A stretch of 64,000 nucleotides of DNA, from the NCBI GenBank assembly GCA_022059125.1, contig JAEUWY010000006.1, positions 1,364,001 to 1,428,000 on the forward strand, in the 5' to 3' direction. The DNA is from Corynespora cassiicola. Its lineage: Eukaryota > Ascomycota > Dothideomycetes > Pleosporales > Corynesporascaceae. Position numbers and translations under genes: made by a program. Under the pieces are notes generated by a model, which was given only the letters and a program-made list of their open reading frames with translations, did not search any database and was not told the origin of the DNA. This document shows positions 56,801-64,000 of the stretch, piece by piece. Positions within the stretch are counted from its first letter, which is position 1; each line of letters starts with the position of its first letter.

Positions 56801-57955
56801 ATCTATGCCCAGAGCCTGTAGCAGGTATGCTGTGCAGCGCCAACCCTTCAGCGACTCGCAGTCGGACTGTTCGCCGTGGTACCAGACGCGCTACCCTACC
56901 ACGGCCTAGCCAGACCAGCGAGGCCAGCTATCTATCGCTTGCTCACGGGCCCTGTGGAGCCTTGCTCTGCCTGTCCGTGCCTGGAGCTGCCTTGGAAAGC
57001 CGAATACGAGCACCAGCAACGAGCCGAACGAATGCCGCACACACACAATCGCGACACCAGGCCAGAAGGGAGCCAGCAGTGAGCAAGCGCGGAGCACCAA
57101 ACCAACGCACAGACACACACACACATGTACGCAATGACGAAGGACGACGACAAGAAAGCGAGGAACGGGGTCCGGGCACGCAAAGGGAATGGATTGGAAA
57201 CCAGCCTCGACAGCCCACCCAGAGCGCGCCCGCCAAGAGCTCTCTACCTGCCTAGTGCATTCTCTCTAGCTTGAGCTTAGCTTACACGTCGATTCCCCCC
57301 TCCCTCCCCCCTCTTCCAAACCAATTGCTGTGAGGCAGCATGGGCAGGCTTCAGGAAGGGCCGGCAGTGACATTCAGCAGGTTCCAGCATGGCCGTAGCA
57401 CCGAAGCACCCACACCCATACACGCACCAAATTGAAGGAGTGGCGGGATGCGGATGGGAAAGGGAGCCAGACCTCTCTCCACACTGGAACGGGGACGGGG
57501 ACGGGGGAAAGCATCAAAGCCGTAATTTCGACAGCAGCAGGAGTCAAGCAAGCAAGCAGGCAGGCAGGCAAGCAGAGACATTGGTGCATTGTCGGCAGTG
57601 CACAGCCTACTTGCAACGGCCTACCTACCCATCTACCTGCCCTACCTGCCCTACCAGCGGACGTCCAGAGGCCCCGGCCCATACGGCCCCATACCCTGAT
57701 CGCCATGGTCCAGCTTCGAGCCTCCATGCACGCGCGGGAAGGCAAAGCGCCAAGCCAGTCTACACGTCGGAGCGTGCAGCAACGAATCCCCTCCTCAAAC
57801 GCTAGCACGAAGCCGCGGACCTCGCTCGTTCGTCCTGCATATGTGCTGTGCTGTACATATAGCCGAAGGGGAGTAGTGAGTGCAGTGCGGGTGGGGAACG
57901 GGTAGGGGTGGAGGGAGGGGTGAGGGGGAGGGGGCCTTGCTTGTGGTCGAGGGAA

Positions 57956-57989
57956 GCAGTAGCAGTAGCAGCAGCAGCAGCAGCAGCAG
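57956..57989. repeat. AGC trinucleotide microsatellite
   Basis: About eleven AGC units, the first few alternating with AGT, followed by AGG. Not in a supported gene. Confidence 0.85.
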
Positions 57990-58559
57990 GGCCACGAAAC
58001 CATGACAGGCCACGGCGAACGGCAGACAAGGGGAGTTGGGAAAACACCACGCCAGCCCCGATGGAGCAAAGCACCTTTTGCAAGAGCCATGGCCATGGCG
58101 CTATCGCTGCACAGAACATTCGAAAAAGACCATACGCGCCGGCACTCTCGCACTCTCTCACACGCACCCAAGACAGACGCACACATGCACACTTGCTGCT
58201 TGCGAGCCGTTTTCGGCGCAATGCCCGCTTCCGTCAGTCGTCGCTCCAGGCCCCCGTGGTGGCAGCGGGAAGAGCGGAACGGGGCTGGCGCTAGGTCCTT
58301 CGCGTTATTCCCTCGCGAGCGCAGCGAAGCACAGCGAAGCGCAGCGCTGCACTGCAAGTCTTGGGAAATCCGAGGGCCCCCTATGCCATTGCCGTCCAAG
58401 TGCCTTTGATACGGAGCGAGCACCCATCCCCACCATCCCAGACCAGACGTTCCCTCTTTTTCTTTTTCTTTGGTTTGGTTTGGTTTGGCTGCCCACCCCC
58501 CCCCACCCATCTCGCATCTGTCAGACCAAAAACATTGAAATCGCAAACGTAGCAGCCAT

Positions 58560-58598
58560 ACCCGCCCGCCCGCCCGCCTGCCTGCCTGCCTGTCTGCC
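58560..58598. repeat. CCCG/CCTG tetranucleotide repeat
   Basis: Four CCCG units run into four CCTG-type units, an imperfect tetranucleotide tandem in a non-coding GC-rich stretch. Confidence 0.7.
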
Positions 58599-59319
58599 CA
58601 GGGAATACGAGCTCGCTGCGTTCGCGCCCGCCCATTGCGCTCTTCCACGCACACGCGCACACACAGTGGCGGCGGCGGGACACGAGCCTGCAATTGGGAT
58701 GGGCTGGCATGACGGGAGAGAGGCGGTGTGCGCAGCCAATGAGCCGAGATTGACTTCTTGTTTCAGGCCAGAGAGGGCTGTCTTGTCTTGTCCTGCCTGG
58801 TCTTGTCCTATCATGTTAACCCCCCCGTCCTATCCTATCCCATCCCGCCTTTTGGGCGGTTGGAGCGGTGGCGCGTGGGGAGGGAGGGGATGAGTAAGTA
58901 GGTAGCTCGGCTTGGAAGCTTGGGAGCTTCTAGTACGTATGTGGATGCGTGAGTGGGCGGGAGAGGGCAAGGGATTGGGGGGTGAGTGGTGGTGGAGGTG
59001 CGTTATCAACATTCCTCTTCTGATCTTGCTGATGGCGAAACCTACGGGGAAGAGCCATGTAACTAGGAAAATAGGAACATTTTGTTGTGCAGGCAAGACA
59101 CCGCGAACCAAGTGCTCGAGCTCACGTCTGTGCCTGCTTTTTTTTCTTCCCTTGAATTCATGGTTGGAGCGACGATATGTTGTGCATTTCTAACAAATTT
59201 TCCTAGTTCACTTTTTTTTCCTTTTTCCTCGGTGTATATGCCAAACGCCTGTGCTGGAATCGGCCGAAAAAAAGTGGCTTTGTAAGGAAAAATAGCACTT
59301 AATAATGGTACAATGGGTC

Positions 59320-61730
59320 TTATACAGTAAGCTCGTCGGCTTCTTCTTCCCTGTAGCTCACCCGCTGTGCTCTCGCAGACTTCTTCCTGGTCGGCACGGC
59401 ACGGCCTGCACCACGCCCCTTTGTCGCAGCCGGCTCCGCGGCTTCTCCCTCGCTGCCCAGGTCGCTAAGCGGCGAGCTATCTCCATCGTCAGAGGGCGAG
59501 GGGGACGGCGTCGGGACGGCCTTGGGCGTCTTCTTCTTGTTTGAGGAAGGTGCTCGTTTATCTGCAGCCTTCTTGCCCGGCGCCTTAATATCGTTGTTGA
59601 TCTCGCCGTTTACAGACGCTTCGTCGGTTGCGGTCGTTGTGGCTGCTGCAGTTGCAGCGCCTGCCGTCTTTCGCTTCTTCTTTGCGGGCGTCGTGGCGCT
59701 CTCTTCCTTCTTCTTGACGACGCGTTTGGGGGGCCGGAGCCATTCCTCCATGCCAGGTGGCCAGTACACTCGTCCCTCTGGGCCGCCCATGCCAATCTCT
59801 TCGTCGGGGATGATGGCTGGAGCCGTCTCCTCTTCGGCCTCCTCAATCTTGGTGTCAAGATCTTCGAGGTCATCTGCCACCTTCTTCTTGCCCTTCTTCG
59901 CGGCCCTCTTCGGCTTGGCTTTGACAGCCTTGTTCTCGTCCGGCCGTACGTGAGGGACGATGTCGCTAAAGAGCTCAAAGCCCGGGAGCTTGAAGGTACG
60001 CATGAGCTCAAACACGGCTTGCTCCTTGTCTTTGGCCTCGATCATGAGATCCATCGTGTCAGGGCAGGGCGGGAGTGTCATGACGCGCGGTGAGTGCTTT
60101 CTTCGCGATCTGTTCGAGATGGCATCTGGGCAAGATTCAGAGTAATGCATCTTGGGCGTCTTGTTCTTTCGCTTCCATGTCTCGAGGATTGCAGGAAACA
60201 GTTCCGCAATATCCTTGGTGCCTTCTCGAATCTTACCGGCATCGAAGAGAATGTTGTGATGATGAAAGTCAAGTACAAAGGGTATGTTGAGCTCCTGGCA
60301 CAAGGGCAGCAATTCATGAACACACCATACTACGTCGTCATTCTCAAGAACAAGGCGATCCTTGACCCCCTGAGGGAGCCTAGCGTAGTTCTCACGGAAG
60401 CGATCTAGAGTGGCAGGCCTGTCACCAAAAGCACCACCAAGATGAAGAATCATTACGGCATCTCTGTCTTGCTGGGGTGGAAGTTTCAACAGAGAAAGCA
60501 ACTCGGCATGATAGTCCAGATCTCGTATCGCTGCATCAATCACTTGCTTTCGCGGCGATCCAAGCTGGGTGAACTGTCCGGGATGCGTCGTGACCCTGTG
60601 GCCCAGCTCGGCAATAACTTTGCCTGCAGCTGCAAGAGTTTCGGATGCGAAGGGGGCAAGCTTATACCCGTATACATCATGGCTGGCGAAGGGAAACATC
60701 TCACTGCTCAAGCGCATGAACTTGATCCCATACCTGTCATTCCAACGAACCATCTTGATAATGTCCCGCGCATTGGCGAGACCTAGCTCTTCGACATACT
60801 TTTGGCCTCTAGCAATATCAGCTGGCTGATCCTTGTCCGGCCTATTCTTTGTAGCATGCTCCGGCTGCGAAGGGTCCTTTAGAGGATGCCGATGCTCCAG
60901 AATGCTTGCAATACGGCATGTCCGGGAACTGAAGACAGGAGGATTTGCACTGCGGAGATAGGTATTGAGACAAGCCTAGCGAGCGGTCACTGTTAGCTGT
61001 ATGCGCGGAGCCGGGGAGTGGAGAGGTGGTATCGTACGTAGCCCAGGCGACCCTTCCAAGGGAGGGGAAGGTAGGATGAGTTCACGGGGGGAGGCCTCAA
61101 CAGCGCCTCCTTGAGCTCTTCCTCGTCCTCGTTCTCGTCTGGGGCCGCGTCGTCGTGCTCGGGGCCGATAGTCACCCCCACGGCTGTTTCAAGAGCATTT
61201 CCAGGCGCCCCAGTGACATTCTTTTGCGCGGCAGCGACATTGCCGTCCGAAGTACTGCCCTCTGCACTGTCCACCTTCACATGCTGCGGGGAACTCTTCT
61301 TCCTCTTGCTCCTGGCGGGCTGGCGGCCAGGCAGATCAGCCGCTGCGGTGTCACTAGGCAGCGGCTGTGCCGCGTTGGATGATGCGCTGGTGTCAGCGGT
61401 GGATCCAGTGACGGCAGCACGGTCGTGCTCGTCTGCCTCGGCCAGAGGAGTCGCAATATCCTCCGTGATTGCGTTTCCCGTACCACGACGGGCACCGGTG
61501 GTATTCCCAGGGGCTCGCGGGCCAGGCGGAGCTCCCACAGCCTCGCCACTGTCCGGCGAAGCCCGCAGCGCTGATGGCCCATCAATAACGTCGGGATTGA
61601 CGTTGGGATTGGTCGGGGCGGGTGCGGTCCCCCGAGAAGGCTGACGGCGACGCCTAGGGCCGTCTGTGGAAGAGGGACCGTCTGCGGGGCGCGCCGGGTC
61701 TGGTGCTGAGGACCGTTTGCGTTTGGCCAT
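59320..61730 (-). CDS. UVE1: UV-damage endonuclease Uve1/UvdE
   Basis: Nicks DNA immediately 5' of UV photoproducts, starting an excision pathway separate from nucleotide excision repair; fungal Uve1 acts in the nucleus and mitochondria. 782 residues in two exons (61038-61730 and 59320-60975), joined in phase 0 as GRLGY-ACLNTYLR. The TIM-barrel catalytic domain shows MVRWNDRYGIKFMRLSSEMF, THPGQF, MILHLGGAFGD, VLENDD, FVLDFHHHN and MHYSES, which contain the family's metal-binding His, Glu and Asp residues. The first 230 residues are disordered and basic or acidic (KRKR near the start, SKRKKSS), as in Schizosaccharomyces pombe Uve1. The C-terminal 200 residues are Lys/Glu-rich with NLS-like stretches. 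Confidence 0.92.
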
Positions 61731-64000
61731 TTGGGGCAGATGGGGGAGATAGGGGCAGGGTACGCAAAGACGGCGGGCTGGCGACAGGGACGACTCTGGC
61801 GCTCGGAGTGCGACTCGGGGGCTGAGGGCGTAGACAAAGCGTATCATAAAGGTCCGAGGCAGGGCAGCAGCAGCTCTCCTGTCGCGTCGCCGCTGCGAAT
61901 TGGCAGGCAGCGAGGCCCAGCAGCGACGATGAGCGAGGCCATTGCGAGCTGCTGGCGATGACTAACGCGTCGCGTCGAGTCTCGACGTCACCGGCTCGAT
62001 GCTGTCGTCGATGCTTTTTTTCTCGATGCGTGTGGGCGCTGGTGGTGAGGGCAGGCGGCGCGCCGATCGGCGTTTGGCGCGATCGGGCTACGCGGTATGG
62101 GCGATGCTAGTGCGCCAAGGCCAGATCTTCGTCCTGCGTCATTGACGGCCTCCGCGGCTCACAGCCCTCCCAGCCTAGCACCTGAGCGCCCCATTCACCC
62201 TCCTTTCCGCAACGGGACGTCGCAGCCGGCCGCTCTCAAAAGCACCGCTTAGCGACGTCCTTGGGTCTCGACATCCTGGATATCCCGGCACTCCCTGGCA
62301 TTCCCTGCGCTCCCTGCGCTCCTTGCGCTCCTGCAACGTCCTCCCCCTCCCCCTCCTCCGCCTGCGCCGGAGATGACTGACAGCCGGAAATGTCGCAATT
62401 CGGAACGGCTCACCAGCCACTCTGGGCGGCCGTCGCTTAGAGGCCCTGTGCCTTGTATGCAATTAACTTTTGCGTGCCAGCCACGACTCGACCGCTACTC
62501 GACTTTTACGTACGAGCAACGGTGAGATAGCGCGTCCGAGCATCACATGGCAGGCCCGCATGAGCCTCCACCGCCCGCCCTCTACTATCTGACTCTCCGG
62601 GGTAAAATAGCCGCCCGTGTCTGCACTGGGTATCGCATCCTGCAAGGCCCGCCTAAAGGCCGAATGTGCCTCTACCCGAGCCCTTCCCTGCACCGCGCCA
62701 TGTAGGTACGGAGAACCGTACCTACATACGCAGACGCAGCATCGGAGCCTAGCGCCTAGTAGCAAGGCCCGCCAGCTGTGTACTGCCCACCTACTTCTTT
62801 TCCAAGCGCCGACTTTCTGACGCCCGCACCCCCCCTAATACTCCCATGGCCATTATAGCTCTGAGGCCTACTAGCAGCAGTCCCCTCTGCGCTGCCCTTG
62901 ATTCGCCCGCGCTGCGAAATGGCAGTGCCGTCTTGTAGCCAGTGGTTTTGTTCCGAGGTGCCTGCACCTGCGGAGATTGGGCTGTAGTTCGCGTTAATGC
63001 AAAGGGGGAAAAGGCCATTCGTTCGCTATCAGTCGCTCGCCCTCGCCGTGATCGTCTCCTCGTTTGAGACCATCTGCTCCAGCTTCGCCTTTGCCTCTGA
63101 CTTCGCCTCGTCCGCGTGGGAAAGGCCAGCCTGGGAAGCCCGGCACGGTCGAGACGAGATGCAGGGAGATCCAAAATAGATGGCGAGATGATCATGTCAG
63201 CTGTCCGGTGCAGGCGTGGGGTATGTGGTACCCGTTATCGTTGTCTATCTTGCCCACTCCACTGTTCTGCCTCCCTCCTTCCCTCCCTCCCTTCAGCCAG
63301 CCAGCCTGCGAGAGAGACGGACCGGGTACCCACAGACGTTTCGGACGTGGACGTGGACGTGGTCTCGCAGAAAGCTGCCTTACCCGTCCCCGCACTGGAC
63401 CCTAGGCGTGCTCTGCGGCGCGCGACTCAGGGAAAAAACGGCACGCCCTCGCTCTCGTCCAAAAGCATGTCACTGCGTCTGCATGGCCAGGCCAAGTGGA
63501 ACTGCAGCCGACTTGCTTGGGCGTGGTTTCCAACATGTACCTGGTATCGATCAATGCTGATCCCATCCGTTTTCCGCTATCAATAGTCGTCGTCGTCTTC
63601 CGTCGTCGTTGGTCTCGCCAGTCGTCGTCGTCGGTCGGCGGACGGCGACGGGGTCCCTGACCATGCCCACGCCCATTTTTTTTTTCCCTTTCTAAAAATT
63701 GAAACATTGTTTTGGCCCTGTACTTGGCCCTTCTGTGCGAGTTCCACATTCTCCCCTAGTGTCCGTCCGAGTTACCCAGACCCATTTGTCCCGAGGTAGT
63801 GCAGTGGCCCAACCATCAGCAGCCAAGGGCGTGCCTTTTGTAATGGTCCCCCCGTCCACAAGCAACAATAAAAAAAGCACCACGCGGAATGATCAGTAAG
63901 AAAAATAAAATAAAAATCCCGCCCGCGCGTATGTGTGCGCCCGCCCGCGCGCCAGAGCAGACGAGAGTACGACTCGGTCTTCCGATACGAGGCTCAAAAC
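61731..64000. other. GC-rich gene-free end of the window
   Basis: About 2.3 kb without a supported gene. It holds the UVE1 promoter. It contains a near-perfect hairpin at 62701-62726 and a GGACGT tandem near 63347-63363. Short frames on both strands lack motifs. Confidence 0.45.
62701..62726. repeat. Inverted repeat, 11 bp arms and 4 nt loop
   Basis: TGTAGGTACGG, loop AGAA, CCGTACCTACA: the arms are perfectly complementary. No T-run follows, so it is not a typical terminator. It is outside any supported gene. Confidence 0.85.

Larger units (their letters stand above)
53857..59319. other. Gene-free region: AT-rich block followed by GC-rich block
   Basis: About 5.5 kb without a supported gene. 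From 54.2 to 56.2 kb it is AT-rich with frequent stops. From 56.7 to 59.0 kb it is GC-rich with simple repeats, so frames of up to about 440 codons arise by chance on both strands. The left end contains the promoter of the eL43 gene. Confidence 0.45.

Noticed and set aside
57374..58693. Minus-strand open frame of 439 codons
   Set aside because: It lies in GC-rich repeat DNA, has runs of poly-Cys/Leu from the AGC repeat, equally long frames exist on the other strand, and no motif is present.
61111..61644. Plus-strand open frame of 177 codons
   Set aside because: Antisense of the low-complexity N-terminus of UVE1; a compositional shadow.

Overview
The window looks like nuclear DNA of a filamentous ascomycete (Pezizomycotina; a Dothideomycete-like genome is plausible but not proven). 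Introns are mostly 44-120 bp with GT-AG ends. The gene content includes an AreA/NIT2 GATA regulator, a LysM effector-like protein, two rhodopsin-fold membrane proteins, the DASH subunit Hsk3 and a UVE1-type UV endonuclease. Genes lie on both strands and are separated by long gene-free stretches. No tRNA, rRNA, transposon or CRISPR array was seen. Exon models were built by hand by matching splice sites to reading frame and to remembered family motifs.

Layout. 0.5-10.6 kb: MFS sugar transporter (+), patatin-like lipase (-), a small unrecognised two-exon gene (+), TRIP4/Rqt4 (-) divergent from a PPIL1-type cyclophilin (+), and a zinc formaldehyde/alcohol dehydrogenase (-). 12.4-16.2 kb: a compact group of a cysteine-rich secreted protein, a rhodopsin-like membrane protein, a nucleoside 2-deoxyribosyltransferase-like protein and a LysM secreted protein, bounded by an AT-rich gene-free block (16.4-18.4 kb). 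18.5-23.6 kb: a five-exon DJ-1/PARK7-like gene and areA, both on the minus strand, followed by about 5 kb without a gene. 28.9-30.8 kb: HSK3 (-), divergent from a 92-residue membrane/coiled-coil protein (+), then a tentative three-exon gene. 32.2-36.6 kb: a P-loop nucleotide kinase with an in-frame stop (-), divergent from a viperin-like radical SAM gene (+), then an SRR1-like gene (-). 37.2-40.5 kb: SKT5/CHS4-type chitin synthase activator (-). 46.6-53.9 kb: a second rhodopsin-like protein (+), VTI1 (-), a FAD amine-oxidase-type protein (+) and ribosomal protein eL43 (-). 59.3-61.7 kb: UVE1 (-).

The most interesting part is the viperin locus. Vertebrate viperin (RSAD2) makes an antiviral chain-terminating nucleotide from CTP and sits beside the nucleotide kinase gene CMPK2, and prokaryotic viperins are often encoded with nucleotide kinases. 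Here a fungal viperin faces a P-loop kinase across a 408 bp shared promoter. Both partners carry apparent lesions: the kinase has a TGA codon just after its DGFPR motif, and the GGEP motif of the viperin reads GREP. This could be a nucleotide-based antiviral module that is decaying or polymorphic in this strain.

Four introns in the window (two in areA, one in the viperin gene, one in the second rhodopsin-like gene) are multiples of three without stop codons, so translation of the unspliced DNA gives deceptively long continuous proteins. One intron, in the sugar transporter, uses a GC-AG pair.
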